DNA from: RGIG1828 sp045654685
GTDB lineage: Bacteria > Bacillota > Clostridia > UMGS1810
Length of the DNA stretch: 18,444 nucleotides
Assembly (NCBI GenBank): GCA_045654685.1
Contig: JAZONV010000032.1
Span: 1-18,444 of the forward strand
Reading direction: 5' to 3'
Shown here: piece by piece, positions 6,634-13,272 of the stretch
Numbering within the stretch: the first letter of the stretch is position 1
How the letters are laid out: each line of letters opens with the position of its first letter
The notes under the pieces: generated by a model
Told to the model about the DNA's origin: nothing
Database searches by the model: none
Seen by the model: the letters and a program-made list of their open reading frames with translations, nothing else
Program-made: the position numbers and the translations under genes

Positions 6634-7899
6634 TTACGAGAGCTTGATTTTACCTTCAAGGTTAGCAAAGCTCTCTTTCTTTTTATCAAGTGTAGCTTCG
6701 TTGTATATATCCATTGTAGTTGTAATATCTGCATGTCCCATAATTTCTTGGATAATTTTTATGTTAGTTTCGTTTTCACAGAAACGAGTACAGAAAGTGT
6801 GTCTTAAGTTATGTACTGAAAAATGAGGTAATAGTTCAGGCTCTCTGTTCTCTGCTTGTGCTTTCTCTTCCTCTTTTTCGTTGTGCAGAGAAATTATACG
6901 AGCAATAACCCTGTTAATGCTATGCGGTGAAAACACCGTACCAAAACGATTTTTGAATATAAACCCGCTATATCCGTCTATAACAGTTTCATTAAAACCA
7001 CTCTTACTTTGGTTTTCGTATTCTTCTAAAAGAGCGGCTTTAACCTCTGATAACATAGGGATTATTCTTATACCTGTTTTTGTCTTTGGAGTAGTTATAT
7101 GATATTCACACTTACCGCTATCTTGTTGGCGATAAATTAGATTATGATTTATACTGATTAAATTATTTTCTAAATCGCAGTCCTCCCACCGCAAACCTAT
7201 GACCTCACCTACTCTACACCCAGTTCCCAAGAACACTTTGAATAAAGGTAACCAATGTCTGTACTGTTCGTGTTCTGTTAGAAATGTCATAAAGGCTGAC
7301 TGCTGTTGCACCGTTAAGGCGTGACGTTTGGATTTTTCCCAGTTATGAGATTTTTTGATTTCAGACATTACATTATCTGTTGGATTTGTCCTGATATATC
7401 CGTCCCGAATCGCTACCGTAAAAATAGGGTGCAGGATTGTATGAATTATCTCCATACTATTCGGCTTAAATCCTAAGTCAATAATAAGTGAGTTGTAAAA
7501 TTTAAGTATATCGGTATATTTGATAGCTGAAATCTTTTTAAGACCTAAATTTTCCGATACATATTTTTTATACATATACTTATAATTAGTTCTTGTGGAT
7601 TGCTTTAATCCTACCTTGTTTTCAATATATTCCTCAAAGAAAGAATTTAAGGTCATTCGCTTTGCTTCTGATGAATTTATATCATCCTGCTTGTTTCTTT
7701 CAATTTGCTGTATAAGTTCCCTTAAGCAAAACTCAGATTGCTTTCCCTTTGGGGCTTTATCAATTTGTGTCAATCTCCAACTGTAAACACTTCTGTTTGA
7801 GCCATCAATCTCGGTGTATTTGTACTCATACATACCATTAGAACGCTGATACTCACCCTTGTTAAGTATTCTGTTTTTATTATCTCGTCTGCTTGCCAT
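6634..7899 (-). CDS. int: Tyrosine recombinase/integrase, Tn916 Int type
   Basis: A 421-aa integrase catalysing excision and insertion of the element. Domains in order: a short N-terminal arm-binding region (RDNKNRILNKGEYQRSNGMY onward), a SAM-like core-binding domain (LNSFFEEYIENKVGLKQSTR, about residues 84-170) and a C-terminal catalytic domain. Catalytic residues in this numbering are R229 (GTGCRVGEVIGLRW), K274 (TPKTKTGIR), H363-x-x-R366 (VHNLRHTF), H389 (MGHAD) and nucleophile Y399 (MDIYNEA). All are present, so the enzyme looks active. The frame extends 16 codons upstream, but GGGAGGTGA lies just before the ATG at 7899 (MASRRDNK). The gene lies 3' of the excisionase and probably shares its leader-controlled transcript. 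Confidence 0.94.
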   Translation of the reverse strand: MASRRDNKNRILNKGEYQRSNGMYEYKYTEIDGSNRSVYSWRLTQIDKAPKGKQSEFCLRELIQQIERNKQDDINSSEAKRMTLNSFFEEYIENKVGLKQSTRTNYKYMYKKYVSENLGLKKISAIKYTDILKFYNSLIIDLGFKPNSMEIIHTILHPIFTVAIRDGYIRTNPTDNVMSEIKKSHNWEKSKRHALTVQQQSAFMTFLTEHEQYRHWLPLFKVFLGTGCRVGEVIGLRWEDCDLENNLISINHNLIYRQQDSGKCEYHITTPKTKTGIRIIPMLSEVKAALLEEYENQSKSGFNETVIDGYSGFIFKNRFGTVFSPHSINRVIARIISLHNEKEEEKAQAENREPELLPHFSVHNLRHTFCTRFCENETNIKIIQEIMGHADITTTMDIYNEATLDKKKESFANLEGKIKLS

Positions 7900-7952
7900 C
7901 TTGCTCACCTCCCAGAGTATGCGGACACACCAAAGGTGCATCCGCATATATT

Positions 7953-8162
7953 TTAAATAAAGCTAATACCATTTAACCATTTTTCAAAGAGCTTTCGTTT
8001 TATAACAACTTGGCTGCCCTTGTGGAGAATAAAGTCTAAACTGCTATCATTTGTAATTATTTCACGGAGCTTATGAGTTCCTATACAGGCATACTCAGCG
8101 GCTTCCTCAATCGTTAGACAAAGCTTTTTATGAATTGGTATATCAAATTTGTACTCTCTCAT
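7953..8162 (-). CDS. xis: Excisionase, Tn916 Xis family
   Basis: A 69-aa MerR-like winged-helix protein that bends DNA at the element ends and directs the integrase towards excision. The sequence has the Tn916 Xis layout: D-I-P-I-x-K-K-L-C-L-T-I-E-E-A-A-E-Y, then IGTHKLREII, a short wing, and VVIKRKLFEKWLN at the C-terminus. Length is typical (66-70 aa). The ATG follows AGGAGGG by 8 nt. That ribosome site overlaps one strand of a predicted pseudoknotted leader (8175-8247), so translation may be controlled. The integrase start is 53 bases downstream, in one transcript by position. Confidence 0.9.
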   Translation of the reverse strand: MREYKFDIPIHKKLCLTIEEAAEYACIGTHKLREIITNDSSLDFILHKGSQVVIKRKLFEKWLNGISFI

Positions 8163-8174
8163 CCGAAAGTCCCT

Positions 8175-8247
8175 CCTGAAAAGTTTTGCGTTTGCTTAGG
8201 CAGCAATATCTCGCAAACAGAAGTATATTGCCCCGTGCCTTTTCAGG
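8175..8247 (-). promoter_or_regulatory. Riboswitch-like pseudoknotted leader of xis-int
   Basis: Read on the minus strand, CCTGAAAA (8247-8240) pairs with TTTTCAGG (8182-8175). Inside it, GGCA (8239-8236) pairs with TGCC (8202-8199), and GCAATAT (8231-8225) with ATATTGC (8209-8203). The loop segment GTTTGC (8218-8213) can pair with GCAAAC (8195-8190) downstream of stem 2, forming an H-type pseudoknot. The outer stem takes in the first three bases of the xis ribosome site AGGAGGG (8177-8171), so folding would hinder xis translation. I could not match it from memory to a named riboswitch or ribozyme. Confidence 0.6.
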
Positions 8248-8263
8248 CTTCGTTATCGTTGTA

Positions 8264-8322
8264 TTCCACCATTTTTATAAAAACGTGGAATGCGTTTCCA
8301 CCAAAATTAAAAAATGGTGGAA
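8264..8322 (-). promoter_or_regulatory. Nested inverted repeats with four GTGGAA/TTCCAC motifs (operator or recombinase site)
   Basis: A 13-bp perfect inverted repeat has its arms at 8264-8276 and 8310-8322. A second lies inside it: GTGGAA (8285-8290) against TTCCAC (8296-8301). The hexamer therefore occurs four times in alternating orientation in 59 bases. A weak minus-strand promoter, TTGGTG-N17-TTTATA (8304-8299 and 8281-8276), overlaps it. The position upstream of the xis leader suits either an operator or Xis/Int accessory sites. Confidence 0.5.
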
Positions 8323-8325
8323 GGT

Positions 8326-8346
8326 AACTTATTCAAAAAATAAGTT
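8326..8346 (-). terminator. Weak hairpin across the end of the DUF927-like gene
   Basis: AACTTATT (8326-8333) pairs with AATAAGTT (8339-8346) around a 5-nt loop, spanning the stop codon. There is no T-tract, so termination is doubtful; it may act as an mRNA end stabiliser. Confidence 0.25.
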
Positions 8347-9996
8347 GTCAATAGTATGGCTATCGTCGTGAGCATCTTTTGCAAGTTCATTGATGTTCAA
8401 TACAAGATAGCATTTGTTATTGTATTTTTTTAACCGGTTATCTGCATAGGCTTCTGAAATGTAACGATTTCGGAAATACGCAGTAACCTCTTTAGCAGAA
8501 AACGTGCGACCAAATTTATTTTTAAGGCACACACCAAAAGCTTTGTTTGTTATATACAGATGATTGCTCCTTATAAAACAATCATCACCTTTACTGCCAA
8601 TCAGTATAGTTTTACTGTTTAACATTTCTAATAGTTCAGAAGAAAAGTTAATAACATCAATCTCTTTTGCTTCAAGGCTCTCAATAATTGTTTTTTGTTT
8701 TGAAAGAGCTTCGTTGACAAAATCAGAAAAGCTATTTTTTGCAGTTTCAACATTAAGATTATATCCTGTTTCAACAGCATATTGTAAAAACAATTCAAAA
8801 GCACAGTTTAATATAAATGACTGTTCGTACAATCTTTCATACCCAAACTTGTGAGAGCAACCTGTAAGCCTAAAGGCATAAAACTTTTGTTTAAGGTCTG
8901 ACACTATGTTGTCATAATTGTTACAAACCCACTTTATAAAGTAGTAGTAAAAGGTTGACACCGAAAAAGGATGCTCTTGACAAGAAGCTAACCTTTGACT
9001 GTCAATGGGTTTGTTGACCTCTAACAACATTAGTCTGCCAACATCTGTTTTTGTGTTTAGTAGATATTCTGCCGTTATAATGACTTGACAATTATTTTCA
9101 AAGGAACTTCTTGCAGTTGTTCGAGGAGAATTATCTGCAAAATTTCTTACGATATTGCGTATCCTCTTTTCATAATCATTGCGAAGTTTCTTGTCTTTTT
9201 CTTTGTAAAGGTCATCAAACACAAAGGTCGCATCTTTCAAGAGATTAACACATTCCTCTGATTTGAATTCTGTGCTACTCACTCTCAATGTAGAAATCTT
9301 TGATAAATTTTGCAAAGCACTTCTTCCGTATAGTGCGGTAGAGAAGTTTGCAAGTGTCGTCTTTCTACTTTGAGTTTTACCAAAAAGATATAGGCAACAA
9401 GGTACTTTTATATCCGAATCTTTGAAAAGTTGTCTTAACACCCCAAGCATACCCGTAACAAAAACTATAGGGCTGATATGTATATCAACATTCATTAGTT
9501 CAAACATCAGCTTTACACATTCTTGTTCTGTTATCGAAGTATCGTATTCATAACGGTACTTATCTGACAATTCTGCCGCTATTTTATGCTTTTCAAGACA
9601 ATTTCCTATCACAACATCTCCGGCACAGTAGCAATGTTGACCTTCAAAGTTGTGCCAACCGAGCTTGTTGAACCAAAGTATTTTGTTGGGACTGATGCCT
9701 TTACTTTGAGTTTTGACATAGTATGCCATTTCTTTGCTGGCTGTTGATGTTGTAGGTGATAACAATAGCGTATCATTGATACAGCTGTAATCGAACTTTT
9801 CAAGTTCCTTTGCATCTATCTCAGCCTCGCCTACATATTCGGGAGCGTAAAATTGAACCACATACCTCTTTTGAAGAATAGTATCGTTCTGTATGTATTC
9901 ATTTACGGATTTGACTTTTATGAAAAAGTCAGCGATAATTGTGCCGTCAGACGAGCGAACGGTCTTACCGCTCGCTTCTTCTACATAATAATTCAT
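8329..9996 (-). CDS. DUF927-like P-loop ATPase, possible replication helicase of the element
   Basis: A 555-aa protein. A ~150-residue N-terminal region is followed by a P-loop ATPase core: Walker A FGKTQSRKTTL (G206 to T214, K212), Walker B ATFVFDDLY (D261, D262), a sensor-1-like strand VIITAEYLL (305-313) and a likely arginine finger R321. The spacing resembles DUF927/superfamily 3-like helicases found in phages and integrative elements. The usual glycine before the Walker lysine is replaced by arginine (R211), which is odd. The ~200-residue C-terminal part is helical and unrecognised. GGAGG lies just before the ATG and inside the end of the preceding coiled-coil gene (stop 2 bases upstream), so the two are translationally coupled. 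A replication role is inferred. Confidence 0.65.
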   Translation of the reverse strand: MNYYVEEASGKTVRSSDGTIIADFFIKVKSVNEYIQNDTILQKRYVVQFYAPEYVGEAEIDAKELEKFDYSCINDTLLLSPTTSTASKEMAYYVKTQSKGISPNKILWFNKLGWHNFEGQHCYCAGDVVIGNCLEKHKIAAELSDKYRYEYDTSITEQECVKLMFELMNVDIHISPIVFVTGMLGVLRQLFKDSDIKVPCCLYLFGKTQSRKTTLANFSTALYGRSALQNLSKISTLRVSSTEFKSEECVNLLKDATFVFDDLYKEKDKKLRNDYEKRIRNIVRNFADNSPRTTARSSFENNCQVIITAEYLLNTKTDVGRLMLLEVNKPIDSQRLASCQEHPFSVSTFYYYFIKWVCNNYDNIVSDLKQKFYAFRLTGCSHKFGYERLYEQSFILNCAFELFLQYAVETGYNLNVETAKNSFSDFVNEALSKQKTIIESLEAKEIDVINFSSELLEMLNSKTILIGSKGDDCFIRSNHLYITNKAFGVCLKNKFGRTFSAKEVTAYFRNRYISEAYADNRLKKYNNKCYLVLNINELAKDAHDDSHTIDNLFFE

Positions 9997-9998
9997 AG

Positions 9999-10349
9999 CT
10001 ATACCTCCATTTTATACAGTTCACTTGCCAGACGCTTGCGTTCAGCAATATTATCACTGTTTACAAGCTCTGCAATCTTACTGACATACGCGGATTTTTT
10101 TAAGAGTTTTATATCAGCTTTAAGCGTTGATATTTCCTTTTCCAAATCCTTGTGTTTAGAAGATAGCTTTTTGATTTTTTTGTCCTGCTTTCTTGCTATC
10201 TTTACAGCTTTCTTTGCCTTTTTCACAAACTTGTTATCAGAGTAATCATCTCCATCAACAAAGTCTAAAAAAGAGCTTTTTTCAGCTATTTCGTTTGAAG
10301 CAGCATTGGTGGGTTGGTAATTGAACCCAGCAAATTCAAAATTAGCCAT
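9999..10349 (-). CDS. Small coiled-coil protein, probable partner of the DUF927-like ATPase
   Basis: A 116-aa protein of no family I recognise. The first ~45 residues are acidic and likely flexible (FLDFVDGDDYSDNKF). Residues ~48-95 are a highly charged coiled coil, first Lys-rich (VKKAKKAVKIARKQDKKIKK) and then heptad-like (DLEKEISTLKADIKLLKKSA). The tail IAERKRLASELYKMEV is helical. A TTG at 10355 also opens the frame, but AGGAGG sits 9 bases before the ATG at 10349 and too close to the TTG. Its stop is 2 bases from the ATPase start and carries that gene's ribosome site, so both are made together. A scaffold or DNA-binding accessory role for the element is plausible but not shown. Confidence 0.7.
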   Translation of the reverse strand: MANFEFAGFNYQPTNAASNEIAEKSSFLDFVDGDDYSDNKFVKKAKKAVKIARKQDKKIKKLSSKHKDLEKEISTLKADIKLLKKSAYVSKIAELVNSDNIAERKRLASELYKMEV

Positions 10350-10386
10350 TTGCAATGTCCTCCTTCTTTTACTCGGGATGTTTTTA

Positions 10387-10440
10387 TTTGTCCCTGTAAT
10401 AGTAGTTTAGCAGAAGTCTTGCATAAAATCTTGGGACAAA
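10387..10440. promoter_or_regulatory. Inverted repeat TTTGTCCC / GGGACAAA upstream of the coiled-coil gene
   Basis: TTTGTCCC at 10387-10394 and GGGACAAA at 10433-10440 are perfect 8-bp inverted repeats 38 bases apart. They lie upstream of the coiled-coil/ATPase pair, where its promoter must be, and CTCGGGA also recurs on both sides (about 10373 and 10454). No clear -35/-10 pair was seen. An operator is plausible. Confidence 0.35.
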
Positions 10441-10467
10441 AAGTGCCGTAAATCTCGGGAAGGTAAC

Positions 10468-10494
10468 AAAAAAGCCCCGAAAACAATTCGAGGC
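10468..10494 (-). terminator. Rho-independent terminator of the three-gene operon
   Basis: On the minus strand GCCTCGAA (10494-10487) pairs with TTCGGGGC (10481-10474, one G-U pair), followed by six T (10473-10468). It starts 8 bases after the 387-aa gene and insulates the operon from the coiled-coil/ATPase pair. Confidence 0.85.
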
Positions 10495-10501
10495 ATAATG
10501 T

Positions 10502-11665
10502 TTAATTCTGTTTTTTGGAGGGTTCAGTTTTCAACTTATATATTCTCTTAAAATGAGCAAAAGTTATATCTTTACTGCAGTTCTTATGCATATTAACGAG
10601 AGGTTTTGAACTCATGTAATTATCAAAGTACGCTGTTGCTGTTGTGCAATGCTGAATACTTTTTATCAATGCGTAGCCCTTTTGATTATCAGACATAGAA
10701 AGTTCCTTTTCAATTTTACAGCACAAATGAAAAATTGCAGTGTTATGTATAAAGTTTATAACTCTTATAAAGTTAATTGTACTTGTTGGAGATTCTATAT
10801 AATAATCAGACAATTTATCAACATTAAAAACAATGTTATTTATCGTGTTTTCATTGTATGAGAAACTTAAAATCTCAGCAAACAACCCCATATCATCGGA
10901 AGTGTTTGCAATAATTGAAAACTCAGGATGATTATACGGGACGATATGAAGGTTATACATTCCGTCAATCATATCTTGAACCTCTGACGCTCCAAGTTTT
11001 AAACTGCGTTTTTCTTTCTTAATTAATGATAAAATCTTATAAAACATTTCAAGTTTTGAACTCATTTCAAACTTATGCATAAGGCGGAAGCGGTCATATC
11101 CGGTATATGTGTTGACTTTCTCATATACTGAATTTAGGTCATCGAAAAACTTTTTTGTTATTATTGCTTCTTCCTTAAAAAGAAATCGTTTTAACATCGG
11201 GAAATCTGATATAAGCTCATACCACAATGAATCCTCTGCCAATATTTTGGGAGTAAATAGTGGCGAGTTTAAATAATCTGAATGATTTGCATTTCGTTCA
11301 TTATATGAGCCTTTAATCCTGTTAATACGTTTGTGGTTCATTTCTTCATCCGTTGGATAGGAATAGCCGTTTTCTGTCATATTATCTACCGCTCTTTGTT
11401 GAGGCATATTCTCAGAATAAGTAATGCCAAGCATGTTCAACAAATTATATACGATTGTAACCTGCAATGAGCTATAGTCATATTTTACAAGTTGCATAAA
11501 TTCATCTATTCCGCTTAGTCTAAAGTAATCTGAAAAAGTGATAATTACAGAATTTAATGTATTGCTTACAGCGTTTAAAAGACTGTTAAAATTATTATCC
11601 TCACTTGTATCAATATCAACAATTACATTCTTTGTAATACAATCACCCCCTAATACCTTTAACAA
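10502..11665 (-). CDS. 387-aa protein of unknown family, third gene of the ATPase/nuclease-helicase operon
   Basis: I recognise no domain. It is mostly helical, with polar loops (residues ~87-135 are Asn/Glu-rich: MPQQRAVDN to NERNANHSDY), and has no signal peptide or membrane segment. The C-terminal part contains clustered Cys and His (FHLCCKIEKEL, SIQHCTTATAYF, MHKNCSKD) without a clean zinc motif. The start is unclear. The frame opens at a TTG (11665) with no ribosome site. A strong AGGGGGTGA lies inside it, seven bases before an ATT codon at 11638, so a rare ATT start is possible. It is 56 bases from the nuclease-helicase gene and before the terminator, so it belongs to that operon; a sensor, effector or specificity subunit would fit, but this is a guess. 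Confidence 0.7.
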   Translation of the reverse strand: MLKVLGGDCITKNVIVDIDTSEDNNFNSLLNAVSNTLNSVIITFSDYFRLSGIDEFMQLVKYDYSSLQVTIVYNLLNMLGITYSENMPQQRAVDNMTENGYSYPTDEEMNHKRINRIKGSYNERNANHSDYLNSPLFTPKILAEDSLWYELISDFPMLKRFLFKEEAIITKKFFDDLNSVYEKVNTYTGYDRFRLMHKFEMSSKLEMFYKILSLIKKEKRSLKLGASEVQDMIDGMYNLHIVPYNHPEFSIIANTSDDMGLFAEILSFSYNENTINNIVFNVDKLSDYYIESPTSTINFIRVINFIHNTAIFHLCCKIEKELSMSDNQKGYALIKSIQHCTTATAYFDNYMSSKPLVNMHKNCSKDITFAHFKRIYKLKTEPSKKQN

Positions 11666-11721
11666 ATTACATAGCTAGCTTTAGTATGTGCTTTGACAAT
11701 TTCAAAATGATTTATAAAATC

Positions 11722-13245
11722 TCATTCTTTCATTGTTTTAATTTCTAAGATTTTGCTATATAAATCAGGATTGTCTAATACTACTATTTTTAATTTATTT
11801 ACGACTCTTGTAACTATTTGATACAACATTCCACGTGCACTATAATAGCTTCCACGAGCACGCAACTTATCTTCTTCATCATACTTAAAGTTTTTGTCCA
11901 TTACAAAAACAACCTTATCAAACTCTTGTCCTATGACATCGTGTGCAGTTGATGAACAGATTCTCGAAAGATATGATAGAAGATTTGCTTCATACTGAGA
12001 AGTGGTATATGTTATCGCTTTCCAACCTCTTTTGGTTTCTAAATAATCAATATATTCTTTTACATCATCCACAGAATCAAAATAATCTACAGAAATTGCC
12101 CTGTAATCCAAATATGTATTGCTCCTACCTATATTTAAAAGGTTAGTAATAAAAGAAGCCATTTCACGATTGGTACGTATTTTGCCTTTTAATTCCTTCT
12201 TTGTTGATGGAATACTATCAAAATTTTGATTAACGTATTCAAATAAATCTAAAGTTTCACCTTTACTAAGAAATTGTTTTTTATCGTAACAGAAAACAAC
12301 AGGAATATTTAATTCTATTGCTCTATTTATTATTGCATTTAATTGCCAAACTCTTACACGTTGAGTTTCATCAAATAGAATAACTTTAAGCTTATCGTGT
12401 ACTAATTCTTTGCTTGATGCTTCATTCACATCAGCGATACTGTGTATATTCCATTTATGCTTAGTATTCAACTGAAAGTGACCTTCGTTAAGTTTTCCAC
12501 AGTGGAAAATTAGTGCGGTGTTTTGCCCGTGTTCAGAATAAATAGATTTTGCAATATCATATAGCATAAGTGTTTTACCTGTACCTGCATTGGCAGACAC
12601 ACAGAAAAATTCAATTTTTTGCTTATCTATAACCTTTAATATTTCTTTTTTTATCGCTTGTTGATTATCAGTTAAAAAGTACTCATCATTAATAAATTTC
12701 TCGGTATTATTGAAAGGCGAAATCAAATAGTTGCTTGGCACAAATAAATCATCCGGATTCAGTTTGTAGTCAATCACCTGTAAGGATAACTCATTAATTA
12801 GCTCTTTTACATCAACCAAATTACACTGATTAGATTCAATATCATATTTATAAATACCATCATTTTCAACAAATGTATATATAGATACTTTTTTACCTAA
12901 AAACTTTAGATAATAATGATTTTTATACATTTGGTCGGTGATTTTTTTGATTTTTTTATCTTCCTCTAAAGGACTTTTTAACTCTATATCAATAACCAAA
13001 TCCTTGCTAAATCTAAGCAAATCGAACTCTTTGCTTATTTGCTTTATGGTATAACCTATGTAGTATCCATCAAACAATTCAAATTCGCAATTTTCATTTT
13101 TTAAAAGTTCGTAAAACTTAGAAAGCGTTTGAGCCTCAACCGTCTTTAGAGTAAAGTATTTAGAAACTTTTTCACTTGTTTCAATAGTTTTGTTATCAAA
13201 TGCTATACGGCTTTGATATGCTGAAATTATATTAGTAGGAAACAT
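11722..13245 (-). CDS. PD-(D/E)XK nuclease fused to a DUF2075-type (Schlafen-3-like) helicase
   Basis: A 507-aa protein with two parts. Residues ~45-130 show a nuclease-like core: E73-F-D75, then I87-E88-L-K90 (VIDIELKS), followed by a helix with Q105 and YY (QMYKNHYYLKFL), as in the restriction-endonuclease fold. Residues ~190-507 are a superfamily 1-like helicase of the DUF2075 group: Walker A SANAGTGKT (K224), Walker B VILFDETQR (D292, E293), motif III VVFCYDKKQ (Q324), motif IV-like KIRTNREM (R357, R360), motif V HDVIGQEFDKVVFV, and motif VI-like YQIVTRVVNKLKIVV (R480). AGGAG precedes the ATG. It lies 27 bases downstream of the ATPase gene in one operon. Foreign-DNA processing is inferred; the nuclease call is motif-based only. 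Confidence 0.8.
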   Translation of the reverse strand: MFPTNIISAYQSRIAFDNKTIETSEKVSKYFTLKTVEAQTLSKFYELLKNENCEFELFDGYYIGYTIKQISKEFDLLRFSKDLVIDIELKSPLEEDKKIKKITDQMYKNHYYLKFLGKKVSIYTFVENDGIYKYDIESNQCNLVDVKELINELSLQVIDYKLNPDDLFVPSNYLISPFNNTEKFINDEYFLTDNQQAIKKEILKVIDKQKIEFFCVSANAGTGKTLMLYDIAKSIYSEHGQNTALIFHCGKLNEGHFQLNTKHKWNIHSIADVNEASSKELVHDKLKVILFDETQRVRVWQLNAIINRAIELNIPVVFCYDKKQFLSKGETLDLFEYVNQNFDSIPSTKKELKGKIRTNREMASFITNLLNIGRSNTYLDYRAISVDYFDSVDDVKEYIDYLETKRGWKAITYTTSQYEANLLSYLSRICSSTAHDVIGQEFDKVVFVMDKNFKYDEEDKLRARGSYYSARGMLYQIVTRVVNKLKIVVLDNPDLYSKILEIKTMKE

Positions 13246-13272
13246 CTTTAAACTCCTGTTTTCTTAAGATTG

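Noticed and set aside
5839..6634. tRNA gene as integrase target
   Set aside because: I looked for a cloverleaf or CCA-end between lysS and the integrase and saw none; only the twin hairpins are present.
8175..8247. Twister or pistol self-cleaving ribozyme
   Set aside because: CCTAAG resembles the twister cleavage segment, but the other conserved twister blocks are missing, and the fold does not match pistol as I remember it.
8130..8371. Plus-strand frames of 61-65 aa over the xis leader
   Set aside because: No ribosome site, and they cross the structured leader and inverted repeats on the opposite strand.
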